From contig CM041197.1 in NCBI GenBank assembly GCA_023078555.1, forward strand, positions 7,782,842 through 7,846,841: 64,000 nt of DNA, given 5' to 3'. The position numbers and the translations under genes were made by a program. Below the pieces are notes generated by a model that did no database searches, was not told where the DNA came from, and worked only from the letters and a program-made list of their open reading frames with translations. This DNA comes from Ulva prolifera (lineage: Eukaryota; Chlorophyta; Ulvophyceae; Ulvales; Ulvaceae). Each line of letters starts with the position of its first letter. Position 1 is the stretch's first letter. Shown piece by piece: positions 37,063 to 46,395 of the stretch.

Positions 37063-39742
37063 TTGCGACTTCTACCTGCGCAAGCATGCCATTTCTGAGC
37101 GCAACTAGTGGCTCAAATCCCACCCTCAGGCATATCCGACACACGATGAGGCTGAAATATCTGCTTCAATGTTTTTACACGTGCAGCCTGTGCATCTGCA
37201 TACCTGATGGCACTGGCAGTGCGTACGACAAGAGCGCGATACAAGCCGAAGGCTTGCCGAGTCGATACACGGGCAGAATCAAGCCCGCGCGGTGTTCACA
37301 CAAAGCGAAGATGTGAAATTGGTGTGGAAAATATTGGACCTGAATCAGCGCCTGGCGCGAGACAGCACGCCGGAGCAGCGTCCTCGGGCTACGCGATGTT
37401 GGCCATGTCTAGATCAAGTTAGCCCGAAGAATCACATACGCGCGCGCAGTTCAACGCTATCTTGATTGAACAGTAAATTCTATGCCAGAAGCATACATAA
37501 TCACGGCATTCTGGCTCTTGTATTTCGAACCCCGCGACTTGCTGATCTGGTTGTGCTAATCAGCCTTACTGAAAATGGGTACAAATTCTCCAGTGCGGAC
37601 GCAATTTCAGTTGTATGGACCTGGCTTCGATGAGGCAGACGTGCGGTCAATGTGCACAGCAACAGTGAGTGTACAGCAAGGTTGACACGCATGTCGTACG
37701 CCATACATGTTGTGCGCCATGCATACCGCCCTAGCGAAGGCCCCCAGTTGCCGACGCGATCCACTGGCGTCTGTACCTGGGGACGCGCTTGACAACCTTA
37801 AGATGCGCTTGTCAACGTGCTCAAACATCTTCCATCGTCCTCGCGTCCTTTCCCAGCCAGCTGCATGCATGCAGCTGGCTACAAGAACGAACTTGACCCG
37901 GAACATGGTCCGGTAGCTGGCTGCGTACCGGAACGTCGCCGTCTGGTTGTCCCAGGTGCTTGTTCCGGGGATCGCGGATCAGAGCTGGCACTCAGGTGTC
38001 CCGGAACAAGAACAATCAACTGCATGCTCAAACGATGTTCTCACGCCGACACCACTGCAAAGCTACTTTCCCACACTTTGTTTGAGAGTCGCTGAACACG
38101 GCATTCTGCCCCCGGAACAGCTCCCAAAATAGTGTTCCGGAGGCCTGTTCCTGCAAAAGTCATTCTTGTAGTGATGAGCTCGTCAGTCGTGTCTTATGCA
38201 GGAACTGCTCACTAGTACTGACTTCGTGCGGGCCCCTCCGAGCCATTTTTTTTATCGAAGTTTATGAAGGTAGAATGCTAGATTTGTCGATGTGAGAGTG
38301 GGAGAAGGTGGACGGTGGCAGCAGGTGCTGGGGCGCACCCATCGCATCCACAACACACAGCATCTGTCCAATGGAAAGTGTCTATGTTCAAGTTCATGCA
38401 TCACCATGTAGCCTTTGCTTTCAAGGTAAGACTCGGACTCGCGAGCGCCTGGACATTCCTGCAACCGTTCACATGCTAGCGCTTGAGCTTGAGGCGGTGC
38501 GCTGCTGCCGCTAGAACCGAGCGCTCGGTTCTCGCCGACTGAACTCGCAAATGCGTCGGCGAACAGCAAGGTCGAACAGGGCACACCATGATCCGGGAGC
38601 CACAGATCAGAGCCTTATCTATCTCTGGCGTTCAGCAGTTTGCATCCATCAGTACGCCATTCGCTCCATGTTTCTGCAACACCTGCACTGATCAGGGCCG
38701 TGATCCCTACGCATGCCCCACTACTTACTGCAGGCCCGCAGAAATTTGCGGCTGGCATGATTCTATTCCTCCAGGTAGCTGAGCCGGGAGCCCGGTGTCT
38801 TGACCATTGTTGCTCAGCGGCTGAGGCATCGCCCTAAGCGCAGCTGCGCAACCTCTGGATGTAGGACAATGTCCAGAGATGGGTCAGGTCAAGTTGTGCA
38901 TGCTACGTATGCGACACGGTGTCAAACGCTTGAAGTGTGCATGGGCGCATGCCGGGGATCGCGCTGCAGCGGCACGTGCCCCCACGCGCACGCCAATCCT
39001 GGCCTGATGCAGCAGTGTGGAGTGTTGCTGCAGCAACAACCCCTACTGTGTGCTGATATCACTGAAAGTGCATGCATGTTCGGGGCTGCCGCCGGAACTA
39101 CATGCTCAATCTTCGGAGCTGCTGTATGTGATTGGGCCCGACGGCCCAACCCTACGATGCAGCGATTACTCCAGCATGCAAGCTGTAACTATTTCACTCG
39201 GAGACTCCCAGTGTACCGTGCATGGATGTCACGTTAGGGCTGAAGCGCACCTGCCACACCGGCATCGTTGTCATTGTCAGCATCGGGCGGCATCAGCAAC
39301 ACGATCTGACCTGAACTCTCTGCCCTCTTCATGTCGACACAGGGAAATCTAGCACAGAAGAACACTGCATGAATTTGCGCATCAGACGCTTGCACACTCT
39401 GGCCCACACCCTCTGTCCTTGGCTAGCGAACCCAATGGGCACCACAACACCGCGGCGGAGCAGCACATGTGCACTTGATACTACTTGCGGTGTCTGAAGC
39501 ATGCACATCCATGCCAACACCCTCGGCCCTCCGCCCTCCTGGAGCATACACAGGTTCACAACTACCTACAAAACACGTCTGGTTGTTGTTGCTGCGGCCT
39601 TAGTGCCTCGATCCCGGCCACCACACCAGCACCTGGGCCCACCATGCCACCTCCGCGGCCATGAAACCCTGACCACATTTTAACAACATCACAGCTGGGT
39701 CCCCGATACCCAGGCCATCCGAGGAGTCCCCCCTCTGGGATC
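37063..39742. other. Intergenic region upstream of the receptor kinase
   Basis: Contains the kinase promoter at its left end. It holds a perfect 26-nt palindrome at 37855-37880 and a cluster of CCGGAAC or GTTCCGG motifs in both orientations between about 37900 and 38150. No coding exon was recognised. It ends at the target site of the LTR retrotransposon. Confidence 0.45.
37855..37880. repeat. 26-nt perfect palindrome
   Basis: AGCCAGCTGCATG followed by its exact reverse complement, centred on the TGCATGCA motif that is frequent throughout this window. Confidence 0.65.
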
Positions 39743-39747
39743 CATCG
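39743..39747. repeat. Target-site duplication, left copy
   Basis: CATCG immediately before the left LTR. It is identical to the five bases after the right LTR (49586-49590). Five bases is the usual Ty3/gypsy duplication size. Confidence 0.9.
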
Positions 39748-40541
39748 TGTTGAATTGTCGGGTAGCGCAGGGAGCTGGGCACCCTAGCGAGCGTACAGAA
39801 ACGACAGGAGAGAAGGACTCGGGTAACAATGTAGCACACAGTGGGATGACTGGAACAGGAGCGCCCCAATCGACCAAAGGTAATTGTGTCGATCACAGCA
39901 AAACACTTGGAATATATGTGCCCAGGTCCATCCCTGCTTTGTGCTGTCCTCGCTACTGATAGCTCTGTGGAACTGTGGAATCGCGCTGCTCGTTGATCTC
40001 TGTACGGATCAGGGTGCAGCATCCCGCGAGATCTGGCGATCTGCTGCGGGCATTGGGATTTGGCATGTATCATCCTCCGTCAATCCAATGCAGCAACATC
40101 GTGCTGCATGGATACGCAGACGTAGGTTGGCTGGCATGGTCTTTGACGCTGCACCCTTGGCGTGCGCAAGCGCAGACCAGGAGTATGCATGCGCCGCATG
40201 CATGACGTGTCATGCACTGAGCTGGCACTTCGCACTGCCAAAAGGCTGTGGCAAAAGGTGGCATGATACATGGGATTGGTATGTGAGATTATACATGTTG
40301 AGGAATGCTAGTGGCACTTTTGGGCATGTGGAATTATGCACATGTAGCTGTATGCATGCAGCTCATGTGCACAGCTGTGACGTGGTACATGCTGGCATTC
40401 TGAGGTATTCTTTGGTATACTTTCGCCTGGCTCAAGTTTTGCAAGGCACTAGCCTGAGATACATACACGTGTATCCACAATTGGTGCCTGCATATCTGGA
40501 ATAGGTGTGCTTCTGAGCAGACAGACTTGGCCATTACAACA
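39748..40541 (-). repeat. 3' LTR
   Basis: 794 bp, starting TGTTG and ending CAACA on either strand. On the plus strand it contains a 206-codon open frame antisense to the element, also open in the other LTR. Differs from the 5' LTR at one position that I can see. Confidence 0.93.
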
Positions 40542-40550
40542 CCTCCCCCC
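40542..40550 (-). other. Polypurine tract
   Basis: On the minus strand GGGGGGAGG lies directly against the 3' LTR. This is the expected plus-strand priming site for reverse transcription. Confidence 0.8.
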
Positions 40551-40755
40551 ACACACGGGAGCGGAGCAGGGCAAACAAGAGTATGCTCTGCAAGCTCAGG
40601 GCAAGTCTGGAAGCTCAGGTAAGCAGATAAATGGAGACAGCACATTGACTTGAATGGTAGGGTACATCATAAGACCGGGGCAATGTGGTATTTACAGAGA
40701 AGGGTCTACTCATCTGGAATACGGATGAGTGACCTTGTTGGAATTAAGGCTAGTT

Positions 40756-41070
40756 CTAGAGCTGGCTGGGGAACTCATCGCAGAGATCGTGGAAATACTC
40801 TGGCAACAATTGACGACCTGAGTAGCGGTTTATCATTTCACTCATGGCCTCATCTAGGTCTAGGACTGCATCATGCAGCCTGCGAGTAACTCTTCTGACA
40901 TGGCAGAGGTCAGTGAGGTACTGAGAGTGGTAGTCTCCAAGCGCTGGCATTGTAGTGGCATCTAGCATCAACTGGCGGACGTTCTGGAGAAAGCGTCGAC
41001 GCTGGACGAGGGAATGGGATGTCGGATCTTGTGGGATCTCAGGGACTGGCAAGTTTCTAACTGCACACAT
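40756..41070 (-). CDS. Extra ORF downstream of integrase (104 residues)
   Basis: On the coding strand of the retrotransposon, between the integrase stop and the polypurine tract, an ATG at 41070 opens 104 codons; the frame is open without an ATG from 41157. The product has normal protein composition and is helical and charged (RRRFLQNVRQLMLDATTM; RRLHDAVLDLDEAMSEMINR). It has no signal peptide or membrane span, so it is not an envelope protein despite lying at the env position. Family unknown. It could be translated from a spliced or subgenomic RNA, or be a host fragment captured by the element. Confidence 0.5.
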   Translation of the reverse strand: MCAVRNLPVPEIPQDPTSHSLVQRRRFLQNVRQLMLDATTMPALGDYHSQYLTDLCHVRRVTRRLHDAVLDLDEAMSEMINRYSGRQLLPEYFHDLCDEFPSQL

Positions 41071-41284
41071 AGGTGGGTTCAGATGATGGAATTGGGTCTG
41101 TCGGGTTTTATGGAAGTCACATGATGGAAAAACAGGTTGGTGCCCCGCGACATGCAACCTGGCGGATCAGATTTAGGCAGGGGTTGGCCTTGCTCCCGGG
41201 AGCCCCCTCCTCACATCACCTATGGCCTGGAAATCCCCGGCCTCACAGAGGCAGTCTGCTTACATCCAGGCGTCCCCTTCAGCA

Positions 41285-43843
41285 TCACAGCGGGGGGGCA
41301 GCATTAGCGCACATGCGCTTTGCGGACTCAGTCCGCATCCTACCACAATAACTGCAGTAGGTGACCCTGGAAAGTGCTGCCTTATGGGATTCGCTCAACC
41401 GAGAACTACGTCTACGCGGTTTGCGTTTGGGATCGTCGATGTTGCTGCCACCCGCGGGCACCTTCCCCCCAGCGACGGGACGCCTGGTGGATTCAGCCTT
41501 GGCTGCTATATGGGACAGATGTAGCCGCGCTTCACGCGGAAACTCATGAATCATGTGCGCTCTCTGAGTACTGGAGGCATTGTGGAACAGATAATCGGCA
41601 ACTTTCTCCAGGCATCCGGACAACTCATCAACTGGTAACCAAGAGTCATGAGATGCATCGTAGCCAACCCAGCGCACCAGGTAGTGAGGGCACGCGATGG
41701 AGATGTCGTCATCGCGATGCCGCGACTGCATGTAATTGACTACACATTCAACTTCATAAGTGGTCGTGTCCACAGTGGCCGATGACTTGGCAGCTTCAGG
41801 GCTGGTGGCGCATGCAGCATCGAAGGACTCATTGTAAGGTTTCAGCACAGAGAAGTGAAAGACATCATGTAGACCTAGACGCTGCAGCGTGGTCGGCAAT
41901 GATATACGGGCCGCGGCCCGGCCCACTACTTCCAGAATTTTACAGGGACCCAACCAACGCGGAGTAAACTTCTTTCGGAGAGATGGATGATGCAGAGCAA
42001 CCTTACGTATAGATAGCAGGACCAAATCACCCACAGAAAAGGTCGGCCAAGCAGATTTCCTGTTGAAATCCGACCACATTGACTGCTTGGCCTCTACCAG
42101 AGCTTGCTTTGCTAGGAAGTAATACATGCGGTGCATCACAGCTGGAGCTGGTTGCTGATGCTGTGGCAATTTGAGCGCAAGGGCTGTGGGAGACAGCGGC
42201 GGAGTGATACGGTTCAAAGAGAACGGCGTGCAGCCCGTGGCTGCCGACTTGGAGCTATTCATACTGAACTCGATATGTGGCAGGAATGCATCCCAATCAT
42301 CATGTGCAGGACCGATGAAATGCCGAACAGCTTCTTCCACAACGCGATTGTAACGCTCAACTTGCCCGTTGGCTCTAGGATGGTAGGAGAATGTCAGCTG
42401 CAATGCAATGCCTAGGTGATCACAAAGGGATGTGAAAATTTTATTGTTCCACTGCGTACCGCGGTCACTACAAATGCCAAGTGGCAGGCCATAATGGGGG
42501 TATATGTGCTGGAAAAACAATGCAGCGAATCCGGGACCATTCAGAGTAGACACTGTGGGGATCAATCTTACCATCTTGCTGAATTGATCAACAAATACAA
42601 CAATGCAATTGTGACCAGACGTGGAGTTAGGCAGTTGCGTGATCATGTCTACACTCACGACACGCCAGCATGCAGAAGGTACAGGTAGTGGGGACATGAC
42701 TGCCTCCCGCTCCGACGGGGACTTCATGGTCTGACAGCTATGGCATTGTGACACAAATTTCTTGACATCTTTGTGTATATCTGGCCAGTAAAATGAGTCT
42801 GTGATCAATGATGCTGTGCGAGAGACACCCATGTGTGCATGCCAGGGGTGTACGTGGTGCCACAACAGAATTTGCCGGCGCAAGTGATCATGATCAGGGA
42901 CAACAATCTTGTTCTTGTGCAGATAAATCTGGTGCTTAGGGTCGTAATGGTATGATGCAGGTGGCTCGGCAAAATCAGAATCATGTGCATAGCCACTACG
43001 CAATCGCTGCCAGAAGTCGTCCGCGTGCAGATCTAGAGTCAAGTATTTGTTGGATTGTTTCAGAAGCAGCTCTGCTTGTGAGTGCGTACCCACACGCTGT
43101 ACGTCGACTGCGCGTCCGTCACACACCAGGTCCTCCTGGTCGACCCAGTCCACCGCGGAAGCATCCGGCTGCGCGGTTGCTACGTCGTCCTCACGCGCGG
43201 GCTGTTGGTGGAGGGGTGAGGCCGAGGAATTCGGCCTCCTCCGCTGTAGGCGCGAAGTCAATGTCTGACATTGGAGATGGGGTGCGGAGGCAACCAGGAG
43301 CGGTCGCAGAGAACGGCGGCGGGTCGGCGTTGGCATGGGCCGGCGGGGAAGTGGGGATGGGGGCGGTGGCAGCGCTGGCGGAGATCCCGTTGGCATCAAC
43401 ACCGGGGACCGCTGAGACTCCAGCTGCTCGCCCATGCGGGGGCTGGACCCCGAGCTGATGGAAATCACTGATGGCGGCGGCTGCGTGGGCCGCCGTGGGT
43501 CCTGTGGCTGGGACAGAGGTGGAAATTGCGACTGGGAACGCAGGTCTGGCATGGGCGGGGACAGGCCGGGCGGGGTGAACCGAACTTCTCCCGTAGCCGG
43601 GAGTAGTCGCAGGGCTGGGGAGAGATTGTTGGCAACGTCTGGTGGTATGGAATGGCCGGATTCATCGGCGACTGGCCAGATGATATGGCCGTTGATCCAG
43701 TGCTGGCGATTGGAAGCTCGTATCCGCTTGGATCCGGGGATGGGGAAGAGTGGCATCTGCGTGCTATAGCCGTGGTCAGACTTACGGCCGGAAATGCATA
43801 AGAAACTTGCACTGGAATGGCATTTCCCGCACGAGAGGCACAA
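41285..43843 (-). CDS. INT: Integrase with chromodomain (chromovirus pol, part 2)
   Basis: Open for 852 codons; it begins in the -1 frame relative to the RT frame and overlaps it by 379 nt. A Pro/Ser-rich N-terminal linker is followed by a zinc-binding HHCC region (HHVHPWHAHMG to CHSCQ, about residues 328-375) and the DDE catalytic core (SVDMITQLP; CSDRGTQWN; GQVERYN). A GPF/LGPCKI-like SH3 segment follows. At about residues 700-750 a chromodomain is visible (HYLVRWVGYDASHDSWLP). It joins retroelement cDNA to the host genome, and the chromodomain targets modified chromatin. No ATG lies near the frame opening, so expression as a Pol fusion by -1 frameshifting is the simplest reading. The cysteine/lysine-rich tail is unassigned. 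Confidence 0.9.
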   Translation of the reverse strand: MCLSCGKCHSSASFLCISGRKSDHGYSTQMPLFPIPGSKRIRASNRQHWINGHIIWPVADESGHSIPPDVANNLSPALRLLPATGEVRFTPPGLSPPMPDLRSQSQFPPLSQPQDPRRPTQPPPSVISISSGSSPRMGEQLESQRSPVLMPTGSPPALPPPPSPLPRRPMPTPTRRRSLRPLLVASAPHLQCQTLTSRLQRRRPNSSASPLHQQPAREDDVATAQPDASAVDWVDQEDLVCDGRAVDVQRVGTHSQAELLLKQSNKYLTLDLHADDFWQRLRSGYAHDSDFAEPPASYHYDPKHQIYLHKNKIVVPDHDHLRRQILLWHHVHPWHAHMGVSRTASLITDSFYWPDIHKDVKKFVSQCHSCQTMKSPSEREAVMSPLPVPSACWRVVSVDMITQLPNSTSGHNCIVVFVDQFSKMVRLIPTVSTLNGPGFAALFFQHIYPHYGLPLGICSDRGTQWNNKIFTSLCDHLGIALQLTFSYHPRANGQVERYNRVVEEAVRHFIGPAHDDWDAFLPHIEFSMNSSKSAATGCTPFSLNRITPPLSPTALALKLPQHQQPAPAVMHRMYYFLAKQALVEAKQSMWSDFNRKSAWPTFSVGDLVLLSIRKVALHHPSLRKKFTPRWLGPCKILEVVGRAAARISLPTTLQRLGLHDVFHFSVLKPYNESFDAACATSPEAAKSSATVDTTTYEVECVVNYMQSRHRDDDISIACPHYLVRWVGYDASHDSWLPVDELSGCLEKVADYLFHNASSTQRAHMIHEFPREARLHLSHIAAKAESTRRPVAGGKVPAGGSNIDDPKRKPRRRSSRLSESHKAALSRVTYCSYCGRMRTESAKRMCANAAPPL

Positions 43844-46353
43844 GAAATGGGATGGTCATCATGCAGTTGTACTGTCATGGTAGGCAGGTGCGTGGCACGA
43901 GACACTGCATCAGCCACCACGTTCTTGTCACCAGGCACGTACATGATGTGCCAGTTGATGCGGGACAGCGTCTCTACCCAACGCGCTTGCTTGTTATTCA
44001 AGCGTTGCTGGGTCTGCAAGTATCTCAGTGGATTATGGTCAGAGTGGACATACACGGGGTGGCCATTTTCCAGATAGCAACGCCATTGGCGTGCAGCAAA
44101 AACAATGGCGCCCAGCTCTTTTTCAAAAGTGGCATGGTGGACCTCAGAGGAATTCATTTTTCGGCCTACCCATGCAATGGGATGCAGAGCTGCTTCATGG
44201 TCTTGCATCAAGACAGCTCCATAGGCATAATCACTGGCATCTGTGTATACATGGAAGGGCTGGTTGAGATTGGGATGGCGCAGGCCTGTGGCATTGATCA
44301 GAGCATGTTTGATGTCATTGAATGCTCGAGTGCATTGTTCAGTCCATGCGCTCTTGCCTTTGGCTTTCATGCGCTCGAGGAGTGGGGCAGCAAGGGTGGG
44401 AAATTTTGGAATAAATCTGCGAAAATAGCCAGCAAGACCCAAGAATGATCGGATGGTATTGGTTGACGATTTTAAATCAGCCTCAGGCCATTGTTGCAAC
44501 ACTGAAACCTTGTGTGGGTCTGGCTTCACGGTATCTGCTGTAACAATATGGCCCAAGTATTTGACTTCTTGCATGGCAAATTGGCATTTGACAGCATTGC
44601 AGAAAAAGTTGTGTTCATGCAGCCTAGTCAACACACGATCAAGATTGATGGCATGATCCTCAGCAGTTCTGGAAATGATGATAATGTCATCGAGGTATGC
44701 AAGGCAAATCTTGCCAATCAGTCCACGCAAAACCACGTGCATTGCTTGTTGGAAAACACTCGGTGCATTGGTGAGACCGAATGGCATCACCGTCCATTCG
44801 TACAGGCCATCAGGGGTGCGGAATGCAGTTTTTGGCTGGGATGTCGGGGCTAGTCTGATCTGGTGATATCCAGAAGCAAGATCCAATGCAGAAAAGTATC
44901 TCTGGCCTTGCAATTTATCAAGCAAGGCATCTATGCGTGGTAATGGGTATGTATTCTTTACTGTGTTCTCGTTCAGGTAGCGGTAGTCGACACACAGTCT
45001 CAGTTTACCTCCGGGTTTGGGAGCAAAAAGGACGCTGCTTGCCCAAGGGGAGATGGACGGCTGAATCCAGCCCATGTCAAGCAAGTGTTGTACCTGCTTT
45101 TCCAGTTCAGAGTGTTCCAGTGGAGTCAATCTGTACTGGCGGGCAGCACGTGGTCTGGTGCCAGGCAGATTCTCAATATTCATCTCAAAGCCTAAGGCTG
45201 TGGTATTTGGGGGTGCAGGCCCGAGCGTGCCTCCGGACCTAGAATGTTTGTGTACTATCTCTTGAACACACTGTGGGATGGTGGCTACATCTTGCTGGAC
45301 TGGTGCTGGTACTTGCTGCTGGGACAGAAAACCTTTCTTTTTCGACGCCGCACATACATGCATATCGCTGGAAGGCTCGACGCGTGCATGTGCTGGTTTG
45401 ACATGCACCACGTACAGAGGCGACTTACCACATTTAGCACGATTGACCATAGATTTCAGCTTACGGCTGGTGCATGCATACTCATCTGATGTTCCCTGTG
45501 AAGCAGGTGTGCGTTTGGGTATGTGCACGACATGCTGCCAATCACGAGAATGCTTTCGGGGGCCAGCCTTACGGCCAGGCACGATGATGCGAATGTCCGG
45601 ATCATCAAACTCGAGTTTCATGTGCGTGACGGCAATCACATCAAGACCCAATAGCGCGTGATTGGGTGCATGCCACTCTGCAGCCGGCAAACTTGCTACC
45701 ACAGTGTACGTGACATCGTGACGCTGGCGGCCTATGCTTGTGCATAATGTGACAGTACCGAGGCAGGGTGCTGCACTCCCAGAGATGCCATGCGACGTGG
45801 ATGCGCTTTGGTGATATGGTATGGCATTGGCCTGTAGGAATTCTACTGTAATCATGCTGTGATTGGAGGCTGTGTCTACAAGCGCCTTCAAGCGGCTGCC
45901 TTTGATGTGGATGGGGACTGTGCAGATCAGATCGACAGCGTCAATTTTCTGACTAGCACAAGACATAGCAGATGTATTTAGGCTCTGCTGGTTGGACATC
46001 AATCGCAAAACATGGAACGTCTGGTGACCTGGCACTGGGCGGCCGTCCGTATAGGACAACAATGCATTGGCTTTGTCCACTGTGCTGTAGCTGTGTCTGC
46101 TAGTGTACGGCACGAACGCATCACTATCAAACAAGCGGCCAGGGATGGCTACTGTGACATGGTGCCCATTCAGGTTGATGGCATGTAAATGTCTCAATGC
46201 TACGTGTGCATCATCAGTGTATGGCAAGGTAACAACAATAGGGCAGGATAGCGTGGAAATATCGAATAATGACTTGTCAGCTGTGCTGAGCGAGGAAGGA
46301 AAAACAATGCCGTGGCCTGAGGCGTGGTCAGCCGCTAGTACAAAAGGCTCCAC
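43465..46353 (-). CDS. POL: Protease-reverse transcriptase-RNase H (chromovirus pol, part 1)
   Basis: 962 codons in the same frame as gag and separated from it by a single TGA; the frame is open right back to that stop and has no ATG at its start. Protease: ALVDTASNHS, the aspartic protease active-site motif, at residue 160. RT: KPGGKLRLCVDYRYLN, the RYFSALDLASGYHQIRL block, PFGLTNAPSVFQ and the catalytic YLDD at about residue 553. RNase H: YTDASDYAYGAVL near residue 700, then FEKELGA, HSDHNPL and NVVADAVSR. All catalytic carboxylates are present. It copies element RNA into DNA in cytoplasmic particles. Confidence 0.92.
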   Translation of the reverse strand: MEPFVLAADHASGHGIVFPSSLSTADKSLFDISTLSCPIVVTLPYTDDAHVALRHLHAINLNGHHVTVAIPGRLFDSDAFVPYTSRHSYSTVDKANALLSYTDGRPVPGHQTFHVLRLMSNQQSLNTSAMSCASQKIDAVDLICTVPIHIKGSRLKALVDTASNHSMITVEFLQANAIPYHQSASTSHGISGSAAPCLGTVTLCTSIGRQRHDVTYTVVASLPAAEWHAPNHALLGLDVIAVTHMKLEFDDPDIRIIVPGRKAGPRKHSRDWQHVVHIPKRTPASQGTSDEYACTSRKLKSMVNRAKCGKSPLYVVHVKPAHARVEPSSDMHVCAASKKKGFLSQQQVPAPVQQDVATIPQCVQEIVHKHSRSGGTLGPAPPNTTALGFEMNIENLPGTRPRAARQYRLTPLEHSELEKQVQHLLDMGWIQPSISPWASSVLFAPKPGGKLRLCVDYRYLNENTVKNTYPLPRIDALLDKLQGQRYFSALDLASGYHQIRLAPTSQPKTAFRTPDGLYEWTVMPFGLTNAPSVFQQAMHVVLRGLIGKICLAYLDDIIIISRTAEDHAINLDRVLTRLHEHNFFCNAVKCQFAMQEVKYLGHIVTADTVKPDPHKVSVLQQWPEADLKSSTNTIRSFLGLAGYFRRFIPKFPTLAAPLLERMKAKGKSAWTEQCTRAFNDIKHALINATGLRHPNLNQPFHVYTDASDYAYGAVLMQDHEAALHPIAWVGRKMNSSEVHHATFEKELGAIVFAARQWRCYLENGHPVYVHSDHNPLRYLQTQQRLNNKQARWVETLSRINWHIMYVPGDKNVVADAVSRATHLPTMTVQLHDDHPISCASRAGNAIPVQVSYAFPAVSLTTAIARRCHSSPSPDPSGYELPIASTGSTAISSGQSPMNPAIPYHQTLPTISPQPCDYSRLREKFGSPRPACPRPCQTCVPSRNFHLCPSHRTHGGPRSRRHQ
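43822..43828 (-). promoter_or_regulatory. Candidate -1 frameshift heptamer G GGA AAT
   Basis: On the minus strand GGGAAAT lies in the RT frame exactly as X XXY YYZ, just inside the region where the integrase frame becomes open (its upstream stop, a TGA, is about 30 nt before). A -1 slip here leads directly into the 852-codon integrase frame. A downstream stem or pseudoknot was not demonstrated. Confidence 0.45.
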
Positions 46354-46392
46354 CGCCCAAGATGGGCAGCCAAGAGGCGGCTTGCCAGTTTC

Positions 46393-46395
46393 TCA
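46393..46395 (-). promoter_or_regulatory. In-frame UGA between gag and pol
   Basis: Gag ends CGT-TGA-GAA-ACT. The same frame then stays open through the whole 962-codon pol. Readthrough of this UGA would yield Gag-Pol. The following context is not a strong known readthrough signal. Confidence 0.5.
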
